Counted from the first letter of the stretch, positions 38,901-52,936 are shown. The stretch: 64,000 nt of DNA from Ochotona curzoniae (GCF_017591425.1 NW_024466303.1:86385-150384); one strand, 5' to 3'. The notes: a model not told the origin generated them from the letters alone. Numbers and translations: made by a program.

Positions 38901-41623
38901 AATGCAGCTTATTGAGTATTCCGCACAAAGTAATGTTCTAGCTGCTCCTTTGAAATGCAGACAACTCCTCATCCAGAGACAACATCAACACCAACGCAGT
39001 TTTCAGGTACCTTTGAAAACCAAGCTTCTGGCACCATTTACAACACGAAGTACATGTTCGCTATAGGGAAGAAACTCAGAATGTGAAACTGCTTCACAAT
39101 GGAAAACCCGCTTCGAACGAAATCCCACAATTCTCACACAGTGTCTGTAAAACACAATGTGCTGAAAAGCAGCTTATTGAGTATTCCGCACAAAGTAATG
39201 TTTTAGCTGCTCCTTTGAAATGCAGACAACTCCACGTTCAGCGAGAACATCAACACCAACGCAGTTTTCAGCTACCTTTGAAAACCAAGCTTCTGGCACC
39301 ATTTACAACACGAAGTACATGTTCGCTATAGGGAGAAAAACACAATAGTGTGAAATGCAGCTTATTGAGTATTCCGCACAAAGTAATGTTCTAGCTGCTC
39401 CTTTGAAATGCAGACAACTCCACGTTCAGCGAGAACATCAACACCAACGCAGTTTTCAGCTACCTTTGAAAACCAAGCTTCTGGCACCATTTACAACACG
39501 AAGTACATGTTCGCTAGAGGGAGAAAAACACAATAGTCTGAAATGCAGCTTATTGAGTATTCCGCACAAAGTAATGTTCTAGCTGCTCCTTTGAAATGCA
39601 GACAACTCCAAATTCAGCGAGAACATCAACACCAACGCAGTTTTCAGCTACCTTTGAAAACCAAGCTTCTGGCACCATTTACAACACGAAGTACATGTTC
39701 GCTACATAGTGTGAAGTCAATGAAACCTCGACGAATCCACTCACGTGTCAAACATGTTGCAGCTTATGAGTATTCCGCACAAGTAATGTCTAGCTGCTCC
39801 TTGAATGCAGACAACTCCACATCCAGCGAACATCAACCAACGCAGTTTCAGTCTTGAAACCAAGTTCTGCACATTACACCACAAGAACTGTTAGCTTAGG
39901 AAAAAACCAATCTGAAAGCAGCTTATTGAGTATTCCGCACAAAATAATGTTCTAGCTGCTCCTTTGAAATGCAGACAACTCCACGTACAGCGAGAACATC
40001 AACACCAACACAGTTTTCAGCTACCTTTGAAAACCAAGGTTCTGGCACCATTTACAACACGAAGTACATGTTTGCTCTTGGGAAGAAAAACACAATAGGC
40101 TGAAATGCAGCTTATTGAGTATTCCGCACAAAGTAATGTTCTAGCTGCTCCTTTGAAATGCAGACAACTCCTCATCCAGAGACAACATCAACACCAACGC
40201 AGTTTTCAGGTACCTTTGAAAACCAAGCTTCTGGCACCATTTACAACACGAAGTACATGTTCGCTATAGGGAAGAAACTCAGAATGTGAAACTGCTTCAC
40301 AATGGAAAACCCGCTTCGAACGAAATCCAACATTTCTCACACAGTGTCTGTAAAACACAATGTGTTGAAAAGCAGCTTATTGAGTATTCCGCACAAAGTA
40401 ATGTTCTAGCTGCTCCTTTGAAATGCAGACAACTCCACATCCAGAGAGAACATTAACACCAATACATGTTTCAGCTACCTTTGAAAACCAAGGTTCTGGC
40501 ACCATTTACAACACGAAGTACATGTTCGCTATAGGGAAGAAACTCAGAATGTGAAACTGCTTCACAATGGAAAACCCGCTTCGAACGAAATCCCACAATT
40601 CTCACACAGTGTCTGTAAAACACAATGTGCTGAAAAGCAGCTTATTGAGTATTCCGCACAAAGTAATGTTTTAGCTGCTCCTTTGAAATGCAGACAACTC
40701 CACGTTCAGCGAGAACATCAACACCAACGCAGTTTTCAGCTACCTTTGAAAACCAAGCTTCTGGCACCATTTACAACACGAAGTACATGTTCGCTATAGG
40801 GAGAAAAACACAATAGGCTGAAATGCAGCTTATTGAGTATTCCGCACAAAGTAATGTTCTAGCTGCTCCTTTGAAATGCAGACAACTCCACGTTCAGCGA
40901 GAACATCAACACCAACGCAGTTTTCAGCTACCTTTGAAAACCAAGCTTCTGGCACCATTTACAACACGAAGTACATGTTCGCTAGAGGGAGAAAAACACA
41001 ATAGTCTGAAATGCAGCTTATTGAGTATTCCGCACAAAGTAATGTTCTAGCTGCTCCTTTGAAATGCAGACAACTCCAAATTCAGAGAGAACATCAACAC
41101 CAACGCAGTTTTCAGGTACCTTTGAAAACCAAGCTTCTGGCACCATTTACAACACGAAGTACATGTTCGCTACAAGGAAGAAACTCAGAATGTGAAACTG
41201 CTTCACAATGGAAAACCCGCTTCGAACGAAATCCAACATTTCTCACACAGTGTCTATAAAAAGCAATGTGTTGAAAAGCAGCTTATTGAGTATTCCGCAC
41301 AAAGTAATGTTCTAGCTGCTCCTTTGAAATGCAGACAACTCCACGTACAGCGAGAACATCAACACCAACACAGTTTTCAGCTACCTTTGAAAACCAAGGT
41401 TCTGGCACCATTTACAACACGAAGTACATGTTTGCTCTTGGGAAGAAAAACACAATAGGCTGAAATGCAGCTTATTGAGTATTCCGCACAAAGTAATGTT
41501 CTAGCTGCTCCTTTGAAATGCAGACAACTCCTCATCCAGAGACAACATCAACACCAACGCAGTTTTCAGGTACCTTTGAAAACCAAGCTTCTGGCACCAT
41601 TTACAACACGAAGTACATGTTCG
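35967..41623 (-). repeat. 1547-bp higher-order repeat block
   Basis: Boxes 36012, 37559 and 39106 are spaced exactly 1547 bp apart, which equals three long plus four short monomers. Copies run 35967-37513 and 37514-39060. A third (39061-40263) is shorter by one long monomer and contains the deletion-rich segment. A fourth (40264-41623) is 1360 bp. The marker TTTGCTCTTGGGAAG sits near 37319, 38868, 40070 and 41429, and again near 43587 and 54857. Confidence 0.8.
39704..39933. other. Deletion-riddled satellite segment, likely unpolished sequence
   Basis: The segment first looks unique but aligns to the long monomer plus the following short monomer seen at about 38417-38735. Many single or few-base deletions are scattered through it, often in homopolymers: CACAAGTAATGTCTAGC for CACAAAGTAATGTTCTAGC, CTCCTTGAATGCAG for CTCCTTTGAAATGCAG, TTAGCTTAGGAAAAAACC for a longer normal form. 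The box is destroyed (AAACCTCGACGAATCC). The host copy is 79 bp shorter than expected (1203 against 1282). This pattern fits raw long-read sequence left in an assembly better than evolutionary decay. Confidence 0.8.
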
Positions 41624-44600
41624 CTATAGGGAAGAAACTCAGAATGTGAAACTGCTTCACAATGGAAAACCCGCTTCGAACGAAATCCAACATTTCTCAC
41701 ACAGTGTCTGTAAAACACAATGTGCTGAAAAGCAGCTTATTGAGTGTTCCGCACAAAGTAATATTTTGGATGCTCCTTTGAAATGCAGACAACTCCACAT
41801 CCAGAGACAACATCAACACCAACGCAGTTTTCAGGTACCTTTGAAAACCAAGCTTCTGGCACCATTTACAACACGAAGTACATGTTCGCTATAGGGAAGA
41901 AACTCAGAATGTGAAACTGCTTCACAATGGAAAACCCGCTTCGAACGAAATCCAACATTTCTCACACAGTGTCTGTAAAACACAATGTGCTGAAAAGCAG
42001 CTTATTGAGTGTTCCGCACAAAGCAATGATCTAGCTGCTCCTTTGAAATGCAGACAACTCCACATCCAGAGACAACATCAACACCAACGCAGTTTTCAGG
42101 TACCTTTGAAAACCAAGCTTCTGGCACCATTTACAACACGAAGTACATGTTCGCTATAGGGAAGAAACTCAGAATGTGAAACTGCTTCACAATGGAAAAC
42201 CCGCTTCGAACGAAATCCCACAATTCTCACACAGTGTCTGTAAAACACAATGTGCTGAAAAGCAGCTTATTGAGTGTTCCGCACAAAGTAATATTTTGGA
42301 TGCTCCTTTGAAATGCAGACAACTCCACGTACAGCGAGAACATCAACACCAACGCAGCTTTCAGCTACCTTTGAAAACCAAGCTTCTGGCACCATTTACA
42401 ACACGAAGTACATGTTCGCTATAGGGAGAAAAACACAATAGGCTGAAAAGCAGCTTATTGAGTATTCCGCACAAAGTAATGTTCTAGCTGCTCCTTTGAA
42501 ATGCAGACAACTCCACGTTCAGCGAGAACACAAAACCAACGCAGTTTTCAGCTACCTTTGAAAACCAAGCTTCTGGCACCATTTACAACACGAAGTATAT
42601 GTTAGCTATAGGGAAGAAACACACAATACGCTGAAATGCAGCTTATTGTGTGTTCCGCACAAAGTAATGATCTAGCTGCTCCTTTGAAATGCAGACAACT
42701 CCAAATTCAGAGAGAACATCAACACCAACGCAGTTTTCAGCTACCTTTGAAAACCAAGGTTCTGGCAACAATTACAACACGAAATACATGTTCGCTATAG
42801 GGAGAAAAACACAATACGCTGAAACGCAGCTTTTTGAGTATTCCGCACAAAGTAATGTTCTAGCTGCTCCTTTGAAATGCAGACAACTCCACGTTCAGTG
42901 AAAACATCGACACCAATGCAGTTTTCAGAAATAGGGAAGAAACTCAGAATGTGAAACTGCTTCACAATGGAAAACCCGCTTCGAACGAAATCCAACATTT
43001 CTCAAGCAGTGTCTATAAAAAGCAATGTGTTGAAAAGCAGCTTATTGAGTATTCCGCACAAAGTAATGTTCTAGCTGCTCCTTTGAAATGCAGACAACAC
43101 CACGTTCAGCGAGAACATCAACACCAATGCAGTTTTCAGAAATAGGGAAGAAACTCAGAATGTGAAACTGCTTCTCAATTGAAATCCCGCTTCGAACGAA
43201 ATCCAACATTTCTCACACAGTGTCTATAAAAAGCAATGTGTTGAAAAGCAGCTTATTGAGTATTCCGCACAAAGTAATGTTCTAGCTGCTCCTTTGAAAT
43301 GCAGACAACTCCACATCCAGAGCGAACATCAACACCAACGCAGTTTTCAGGTACCTTTGAAAACCAAGGTTCTGGCACCATTTACACCACGAAGAACTTG
43401 TTAGCTATAGGGAAGAAAAACACAATACCTGAAATGCAGCTTATTGAGTATTCCGCACAAAATAATGTTCTAGCTGCTCCTTTGAAATGCAGACAACTCC
43501 ACGTACAGCGAGAACATCAACACCAACGCAGTTTTCAGCTACCTTTGAAAACCAAGGTTCTGGCACCATTTACAACACGAAGTACATGTTTGCTCTTGGG
43601 AAGAAAAACACAATAGGCTGAAATGCAGCTTATTGAGTATTCCGCACAAAGTAATGTTCTAGCTGCTCCTTTGAAATGCAGACAACTCCTCATCCAGAGA
43701 CAACATCAACACCAACGCAGTTTTCAGGTACCTTTGAAAACCAAGCTTCTGGCACCATTTACAACACGAAGTACATGTTCGCTATAGGGAAGAAACTCAG
43801 AATGTGAAACTGCTTCACAATGGAAAACCCGCTTCGAACGAAATCCAACATTTCTCACACAGTGTCTGTAAAACACAATGTGCTGAAAAGCAGCTTATTG
43901 AGTGTTCCGCACAAAGCAATGATCTAGCTGCTCCTTTGAAATGCAGACAACTCCACATCCAGAGACAACATCAACACCAACGCAGTTTTCAGGTACCTTT
44001 GAAAACCAAGCTTCTGGCACCATTTACAACACGAAGTACATGTTCGCTATAGGGAAGAAACTCAGAATGTGAAACTGCTTCACAATGGAAAACCCGCTTC
44101 GAACGAAATCCAACATTTCTCACACAGTGTCTGTAAAACACAATGTGCTGAAAAGCAGCTTATTGAGTGTTCCGCACAAAGCAATGATCTAGCTGCTCCT
44201 TTGAAATGCAGACAACTCCACATCCAGAGACAACATCAACACCAACGCAGTTTTCAGCTACCTTTGAAAACCAAGCTTCTGGCACCATTTACAACACGAA
44301 GTACATGTTCGCTATAGGGAAGAAACTCAGAATGTGAAACTGCTTCACAATGGAAAACCCGCTTCGAACGAAATCCCACAATTCTCACACAGTGTCTGTA
44401 AAACACAATGTGCTGAAAAGCAGCTTATTGAGTGTTCCGCACAAAGTAATATTTTGGATGCTCCTTTGAAATGCAGACAACTCCACGTACAGCGAGAACA
44501 TCAACACCAACGCAGCTTTCAGCTACCTTTGAAAACCAAGCTTCTGGCACCGTTTACAACACGAAGTACATGTTCGCTATAGGGAGAAAAACACAATAGG

Positions 44601-45398
44601 CTGAAAAGCAGCTTATTGAGTATTCCGCACAAAGTAATGTTCTAGCTGCTCCTTTGAAATGCAGACAACTCCACGTTCAGCGAGAACACAAAACCAACGC
44701 AGTTTTCAGCTACCTTTGAAAACCAAGCTTCTGGCACCATTTACAACACGAAGTATATGTTAGCTATAGGGAAGAAACACACAATACGCTGAAATGCAGC
44801 TTATTGTGTGTTCCGCACAAAGTAATGATCTAGCTGCTCCTTTGAAATGCAGACAACTCCAAATTCAGAGAGAACATCAACACCAACGCAGTTTTCAGCT
44901 ACCTTTGAAAACCAAGGTTCTGGCAACAATTACAACACGAAATACATGTTCGCTATAGGGAGAAAAACACAATACGCTGAAACGCAGCTTTTTGAGTATT
45001 CCGCACAAAGTAATGTTCAGGCTGCTCCTTTGAAATGCAGACAACTCCACGTTCAGTGAAAACATCGACACCAATGCAGTTTTCAGAAATAGGGAAGAAA
45101 CTCAGAATGTGAAACTGCTTCACAATGGAAAACCCGCTTCGAACGAAATCCTACATTTCTCAAGCAGTGTCTATAAAAAGCAATGTGTTGAAAAGCAGCT
45201 TATTGAGTATTCCGCACAAAGTAATGTTCTAGCTGCTCCTTTGAAATGCAGACAACACCACGTTCAGCGAGAACATCAACATCAATGCAGTTTTCAGAAA
45301 TAGGGAAGAAACTCAGAATGTGAAACTGCTTCTCAATTGAAATCCCGCTTCGAACGAAATCCAACATTTCTCACACAGTGTCTATAAAAACCAATGTG
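41280..45398 (-). repeat. 2158-bp tandem pair
   Basis: About 41280-43240 matches 43438-45398 at a constant 2158-bp offset: boxes 41669, 41934, 42199, 42974 and 43185 pair with 43827, 44092, 44357, 45132 and 45343. Each copy holds a triplet of 265-bp monomers. The pair recurs at an offset of about 2159 bp inside the second 11.27 kb unit (53445 with 55604, 54220 with 56380). Confidence 0.8.
43782..44576 (-). repeat. Three tandem long monomers, 265 bp each
   Basis: Monomers 43782-44046, 44047-44311 and 44312-44576 are exactly 265 bp each. Each equals a short monomer plus a 77-78 bp insert placed between the TGTTTT and CTTCCCTATAG of the short form. The insert holds the CENP-B-box-like motif at about its positions 27-43. 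Within it, ATTGTG occurs on both sides of the box as a direct repeat. I saw no terminal inverted repeats or clean target-site duplication, so I cannot say whether the insert was gained or was lost from short monomers. Equivalent triplets are at 41624-42418, 52892-53687 and 55052-55846. Confidence 0.9.
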
Positions 45399-48300
45399 TT
45401 GAAAAGCAGCTTATTGAGTATTCCGCACAAAGTAATGTTCGAGCTGCTCCTTTGAAATGCAGACAACTCCACATCCAGAGAGAACATTAACACCAATACA
45501 TGTTTCAGCTACCTTTGAAAACCAAGGTTCTGGCACCATTTACAACACGAAGTACATGTTCGCTATAGGGAAGAAACTCAGAATGTGAAACTGCTTCACA
45601 ATGGAAAACCCGCTTCGAACGAAATCCAACATTTCTCACACAGTGTCTGTAAAACACAATGTGCTGAAAAGCAGCTTATTGATTGTTCCGCACAAAGTAA
45701 TGATCTAGCTGCTCCTTTGAAATGCAGACAACTCCACATCCAGAGACAACATCAACACCAACGCAGTTTTCAGCTACCTTTGAAAACCAAGCTTCTGGCA
45801 CCATTTACAACACGAAGTACATGTTCGCTATAGGGAGAAAAACACAATACGCTGAAACGCAGCTTATTGAGTATTCCACACAAATAATGTTCTAGCTGCT
45901 CCTTTGAAATGCAGACAACAACACGTTCAGCGAGAACATCAACACCAATGCAGTTTTCAGCTATAGGGAAGAAACTAAGAATGTGAAACTGCTTCACAAT
46001 TGAAATCCCGCTTCGAACGAAATCCAACATTTCTCAAGCAGTGTCTATAAAAACCAATGTGTTGAAAAGCAGCTTATTGAGTATTCCGCACAAAGTAATG
46101 TTCTAGCTGCTCCTTTGAAATGCAGACAACTCCACATCCAGAGAGAACATTAACACCAATACATGTTTCAGCTACCTTTGAAAACCAAGGTTCTGGCACC
46201 ATTTACATCACGAAGAACTTGTTAGCTATAGGGAAGAAAAACACAATACCTGAAATGCAGCTTATTGAGTATTCCGCACAAAGTAATATTTTGGCTGCTC
46301 CTTTGAAATGCAGACAACTCCACGTACAGCGAGAACATCAACACCAACGCAGCTTTCAGCTACCTTTGAAAACCAAGCTTCTGGCACCGTTTACAACACG
46401 AAGTACATGTTCGCTATAGGGAGAAAAACACAATAGGCTGAAAAGCAGCTTATTGAGTATTCCGCACAAAGTAATGTTCTAGCTGCTCCTTTGAAATGCA
46501 GACAACTCCACGTTCAGCGAGAACATCAACACCAACGCAGTTTTCAGCTACCTTTGAAAACCAAGCTTATGGCACCATTTACAACACGAAGTATATGTTA
46601 GCTATAGGGAAGAAAAACACAATACCTGAAAAGCAGCTTATTGAGTATTCCGCACAAAGTAATGTTCTAGCTGCTCCTTTGAAATGCAGACAACTCCACA
46701 TCCAGAGAGAACATTAACACCAATACATGTTTCAGCTACCTTTGAAAACCAAGGTTCTGGCACCATTCACAACACGAAGTACATGTTCGCTATAGGGAAG
46801 AAACTCAGAATGTGAAACTGCTTCACAATGGAAAGCCCGCTTCGAACGAAATCCCACAATTCTCACACAGTGTCTGTAAAACACAATGTGCTGAAAAGCA
46901 GCTTATTGAGTGTTCCGCACAAAGTAATGATCTAGCTGCTCCTTTGAAATGCAGACAACTCCACATCCAGAGAGAACATGAACACGAACGCAGTTTTCAG
47001 GTACCTTTGAAAACCAAAGTTCTGGCACCATTTACACCACAAAGAACTTGTTAGCTATAGGGAAGAAAAACACAATACCTGAAAAGCAGCTTATTGAGTA
47101 TTCCGCACAAAGTAATGTTTTAGCTGCTCCTTTGAAATGCAGACAACTCCACGTTCAGCGAGAACATCAACACCAACGCATTTTTCAGCTACCTTTGAAA
47201 ACCAAGGTTCTGGCACCATTTACAACACGAAGTAAATGTTCGCTATAGGGAGAAAAACACAATAGGGTGAAATGCAGCTTATTGAGTATTCCGCACAAAG
47301 TAATGTTCTAGCTGCTCCTTTGAAATGCAGACAACTCCACGTTCAGCGAGAACATCAACACCAACGCAGTTTTCAGCTACCTTTGAAAACCAAGCTTCTG
47401 GCACCATTTACAACACGAAGTACATGTTCGCTATAGGGAGAAAAACACAATAGGCTGAAATGCAGCTTATTGAGTATTCCGCACAAAGTAATGTTCTAGC
47501 TGCTCCTTTGAAATGCAGACAACTCCACGTTCAGCGAGAACATCAACACCAATGCAGTTTTCAGCTATAGGGAAGAAACTCAGAATGTGAAACTGCTTCA
47601 CAATGGAAAACCCGCTTCGAACGAAATCCAACATTTCTCAAGCAGTGTCTATAAAAAGCAATGTGTTGAAAAGCAGCTTATTGAGTATTCCGCACAAAGT
47701 AATGTTCTAGCTGCTCCTTTGAAATGCAGACAACTCCACATCCAGAGAGAACATTAAAACCAATAAATATTTCAGCTACCTTTGAAAACCAAGGTTTTGG
47801 CACCATTTACAACACGAAGTACATGTTCGCTATAGGGAAGAAACTCAGAATGTGAAACTGCTTCACAATGGAAAACCCGCTTCGAACGAAATCCCACAAT
47901 TCTCACACAGTGTCTGTAAAACACAATGTGCTGAAAAGCAGCTTATTGAGTGTTCCGCACAAAGTAATGATCTAGCTGCTCCTTTGAAATGCAGACAACT
48001 CCACATCCAGAGACAACATCAACACCAACGCAGTTTTCAGCTACCTTTGAAAACCAAGGTTCTGGCACCATTTACAACACGAAGTACATGTTCGCTATAG
48101 GGAGAAAAACACAATACGCTGAAACGCAGCTTATTGAGTATTCCGCACAAAGTAATGTTCTAGCTGCTCCTTTGAAATGCAGACAACACCACGTTCAGCG
48201 AGAACATCAACAACCATGCAGTTTTCAGCTATAGGGAAGAAACTAAGAATGTGAAACTGCTTCACAATTGAAATCCCGCTTCGAACGAAATCCAACATTT

Positions 48301-51300
48301 CTCACACAGTGTCTATAAAAACCAATGTGTTGAAAAGCAGCTTATTGAGTATTCCGCACAAAGTAATGTTCTAGCTGCTCCTTTGAAATGCAGACAACTC
48401 CACATCCAGAGAGAACATTAATACCAATACATGTTTCAGCTACCTTTGAAAACCAAGCTTCTGGCACCATTTACAACACGAAGTACATGTTCGCTATAGG
48501 GAAGAAACGCAGAATGTGAAAATGCTTCACAATGGAAAACCCGCTTCGAACGAAATCCCACAATTCTCACACAGTGTCTGTAAAACACAATGTGCTGAAA
48601 AGCAGCTTATTGAGTGTTCCGCACAAAGTAATGATCTAGCTGCTCCTTTGAAATGCAGACAACTCCACATCCAGAGACAACATCAACACCAACGCAGTTT
48701 TCAGCTACCTTTGAAAACCAAGGTTCTGGCACCATTTACAACACGAAGTACATGTTCGCTATAGGGAGAAAAACACAATACGCTGAAACGCAGCTTATTG
48801 AGTATTCCGCACAAAGTAATGTTCTAGCTGCTCCTTTGAAATGCAGACAACACCACGTTCAGCGAGAACATCAACACCAATGCAGTTTTCAGCTATAGGG
48901 AAGAAACTAAGAATGTGAAACTGCTTCACAATTGAAATCCCGCTTCGAACGAAATCCAACATTTCTCACACAGTGTCTATAAAAAGCAATGTGTTGAAAA
49001 GTAGCTTATTGAGTATTCCGCACAAAGTAATGTTCTAGCTGCTCCTTTGAAATTCAGACAACTCCACATCCAGAGAGAACATCAACACCAACGCAGTTTT
49101 CAGCTACCTTTGAAAACCAAGCTTCTGGCACCATTTACATCACGAAGAACTTGTTAGCTATAGGGAAGAAAAACACAATACCTGAAATGCAGCTTATTGA
49201 GTATTCCGCACAAAGTAATATTTTGGCTGCTCCTTTGAAATGCAGACAACTCCACGTACAGCGAGAACATCAACACCAACGCAGCTTTCAGCTACCTTTG
49301 AAAACCAAGGTTCTGGCACCATTTACAACACGAAGTACATGTTCGCTATAGGGAGAAAAACACAATACGCTGAAACGCAGCTTATTGAGTATTCCGCACA
49401 AAGTAATGTTCTAGCTGCTCCTTTGAAATGCAGACAACACCACGTTCAGCGAGAACATCAACACCAATGCAGTTTTCAGCTATAGGGAAGAAACTAAGAA
49501 TGTGAAACTGCTTCACAATTGAAATCCCGCTTCGAACGAAATCCAACATTTCTCACACAGTGTCTATAAAAACCAATGTGTTGAAAAGCAGCTTATTGAG
49601 TATTCCGCACAAAGTAATATTTTGGCTGCTCCTTTGAAATGCAGACAACTCCACGTACAGCGAGAACATCAACACCAACGCAGCTTTCAGCTACCTTTGA
49701 AAACCAAGCTTCTGGCAACATTTACAACACGAAGTACATGTTCGCTATAGGGAGAAAAACACAATAGGCTGAAAAGCAGCTTATTGAGTATTCCGCACAA
49801 AGTAATGTTCTAGCTGCTCCTTTGAAATGCAGACAACTCCACGTTCAGCGAGAACATCAACACCAACGCAGTTTTCAGCTACCTTTGAAAACCAAGCTTC
49901 TGGCACCATTTACAACACGAAGTATATGTTAGCTATAGGGAAGAAAAACACAATACCTGAAAAGCAGCTTATTGAGTATTCCGCACAAAGTAATGTTCTA
50001 GCTGCTCCTTTGAAATGCAGACAACTCCACATCCAGAGAGAACATTAACACCAATACATGTTTCAGCTACCTTTGAAAACCAAGGTTCTGGCACCATTTA
50101 CAACACGAAGTACATGTTCACTATAGGGAAGAAACTCAGAATGTGAAACTGCTTCACAATGGAAAACCCGCTTCGAACGAAATCCCACAATTCTTACACA
50201 GTGTCTGTAAATCACAATGTGCTGAAAAGCAGCTTATTGAGTGCTCCGCACAAAGTAATGATCTAGCTGCTCCTTTGAAATGCAGACAACTCCACATCCA
50301 GAGACAACATCAACACCAACGCAGTTTTCAGCTACCTTTGAAAACCAAGGTTCTGGCACCATTTACAACACGAAGTACATGTTCGCTATAGGGAGAAAAA
50401 CACAATACGCTGAAACGCAGCTAATTGAGTTTTCAGCACAAAGTAAAGTTCTAGCTGCTCCTTTGAAATGCAGACAACACCACGTTCAGCGAGAACATCA
50501 ACACCAATGCAGTTTTCAGCTATAGGGAAGAAACTAAGAATGTGAAACTGCTTCACAATTGAAATCCCGCTTCAAACGAAATCCAACATTTCTCAAGCAG
50601 TGTCTATAAAAACCAATGTGTTGAAAAGCAGCTTATTGAGTATTCCGCACAAAGTAATGTTCTAGCTGCTCCTTTGAAATGCAGCCAACTCGACATCCAG
50701 AGAGAACATGAACACCAACGCAGTTTTCAGGTACCTTTGAAAACCAAGGTTCTGGCACCATTTACAACACGAAGTACATGTTCGCTATAGGGAAGAAAAA
50801 CACAATACCTGAAATGCAGCTTATTGAGTATTCCGCACAAAGTAATGTTCTAGCTGCTCCTTTGAAATGCAGACAACTCCACGTTCAGCGAGAACATCAA
50901 CACCAATGCAGTTTTCAGCTATAGGGAAGAAACTAAGAATGTGAAACTGCTTCACAATGGAAAACCCGCTTCGAACGAAATCCAACATTTCTCACACAGT
51001 GTCTATAAAAAGCAATGTGTTGAAAAGCAGCTTATTGAGTATTCCGCAAAAAGTAATGTTCTAGCTGCTCCTTTGAAATGCAGACAACTCCACATCCAGA
51101 GAGAGACAACATCAACACCAACGCAGTTTTCAGCTACCTTTGAAAACCAAGGTTCTGGCACCATTTACATCACGAAGAACTTGTTAGCTATAGGGAAGAA
51201 AAACACAATACCTGAAATGCAGCTTATTGAGTATTCCGCACAAAGTAATGTTTTAGCTGCTCCTTTGAAATGCAGACAACTCCACGTACAGCGAGAACAT

Positions 51301-52483
51301 CAACACCAACGCAGTTTTCAGCTACCTTTGAAAACCAAGGTTCTGGCACCATTTACAACACGAAGTACATGTTCGCTATAGGGAAGAAAAACACAATACC
51401 TGAAATGCAGCTTATTGAGTATTCCGCACAAAGTAATGTTCTAGCTGCTCCTTTGAAATGCAGACAACTACACGTTCAGCGAGAACATCAACACCAATGC
51501 AGTTTTCAGCTATAGGGAAGAAACTAAGAATGTGAAACTGCTTCACAATGGAAAACCCGCTTCGAACGAAATCCAACATTTCTCAAGCAGTGTCTATAAA
51601 AAGCAATGTGTTGAAAAGCAGCTTATTGAGTATTCCGCACAAAGTAATGTTCTAGCTGCTCCTTTGAAATGCAGACAACTCCACATCCAGAGAGAACATT
51701 AACACCAATAAATGTTTCAGCTACCTTTGAAAACCAAGGTTCTGGCACCATTTACAGCACGAAGTACATGTTCGCTATAGGGAAGAAACTCAGAATGTGA
51801 AACTGCTTCACAATGGAAAACCCGCTTCGAACGAAATCCCACAATTCTCACACAGTGTCTGTAAAACACAATGTGCTGAAAAGCAGCTTATTGAGTGTTC
51901 CGCACAAAGTAATGATCTAGCTGCTCCTTTGAAATGCAGACAACTCCACATCCAGAGACAACATCAACACCAACGCAGTTTTCAGCTACCTTTGAAAACC
52001 AAGGTTCTGGCACCATTTACAACACGAAGTACATGTTCGCTATAGGGAGAAAAACACAATACGCTGAAACGCAGCTTATTGAGTATTCCGCACAAAGTAA
52101 TGTTCTAGCTGCTCCTTTGAAATGCAGACAACTCCACGTTCAGCGAGAACATCAACACCAATGCAGTTTTCAGCTATAGGGAAGAAACTAAGAATGTGAA
52201 ACTGCTTCACAATGGAAAACCCGCTTCGAACGAAATCCAACATTTCTCAAGCAGTGTCTATAAAAAGCAATGTGTTGAAAAGCAGCTTATTGAGTATTCC
52301 GCACAAAGTAATGTTCTAGCTGCTCCTTTGAAATGCAGACAACTCCACATCCAGAGAGAACATCAACACCAACGCAGTTTTCAGCTACCTTTGAAACCCA
52401 AGCTTCTGGCACCATTTACAACACGAAGTACATGTTCGCTATAGGGAAGAAACTCAGAATGTGAAACTGCTTCACAATGGAAA

Positions 52484-52500
52484 ACCCGCTTCGAACCAAA
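52484..52500 (-). promoter_or_regulatory. CENP-B-box-like site with damaged core
   Basis: On the minus strand TTCG is changed to TTGG, which alters one of the nine fixed core bases. The same change is at 63755-63771, the matching position in the second 11.27 kb unit, so it arose before that duplication. Confidence 0.7.
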
Positions 52501-52936
52501 TCCCACAATTCTCACACAGTGTCTGTAAAACACAATGTGCTGAAAAGCAGCTCATTGAGTGTTCCGCACAAAGTAATATTTTGGATGCTCCTTTGAAATG
52601 CAGACAACTCCACGTACAGCGAGAACATCAACACCAACGCAGTTTTCAGCTACCTTTGAAAACCAAGCTTCTGGCACCATTTACAACACGAAGTATATGT
52701 TCGCTATAGGGAGAAAAACACAATAGGCTGAAATGCAGCTTATTGAGTATTCCGCACAAAGTAATGTTCTAGCTGCTCCTTTGAAATGCAGACAACTCCA
52801 CGTACAGCGAGAACATCAACACCAACGCAGTTTTCAGCTACCTTTGAAAACCAAGCTTCTGGCACCATTTACAACACGAAGTACATGTTCGCTATAGGGA
52901 AGAAACTCAGAATGTGAAACTGCTTCACAATGGAAA

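Larger units (their letters stand above)
41620..52890 (-). repeat. ~11.27 kb higher-order unit, copy 1
   Basis: Matches 52890-64000 along its whole length, with the offset drifting only between 11268 and 11272 through a few 1-bp indels. Equivalent points include 42176/53445, 43804/55074, 45109/56380, 46120/57392, 48516/59788, 50941/62213 and 52461/63732. It contains the 2158-bp pair and a 664-bp pair, so it is a nested higher-order repeat. A 4-bp insertion that makes AGAGAGAGACAAC near 51097 is shared with copy 2. The upstream edge is placed where GACAACATC and CAGGTACC here differ from GAGAACATC and CAGCTACC in the partner. Confidence 0.85.

Noticed and set aside
39704..39765. Apparent unique insertion
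   Set aside because: With gaps allowed it follows the long-monomer insert (GTGAA, AATGGAAAACC, TCGAACGAAATCC, CTCACACAGTGTC and AATGTGTTG in order), so it is degraded satellite rather than a new element.
43782..44046. 77-78 bp insert as a MITE
   Set aside because: No terminal inverted repeats or clear target-site duplication. The ATTGTG direct repeat flanking the box lies inside the insert, not at its ends.
50941..51381. 146-residue open frame, repeated at 62213-62653
   Set aside because: It is longer only because a 4-bp insertion (AGAGAGAGACAAC near 51097) joins two satellite frames. It is copied with the 11.27 kb unit. Not a gene.
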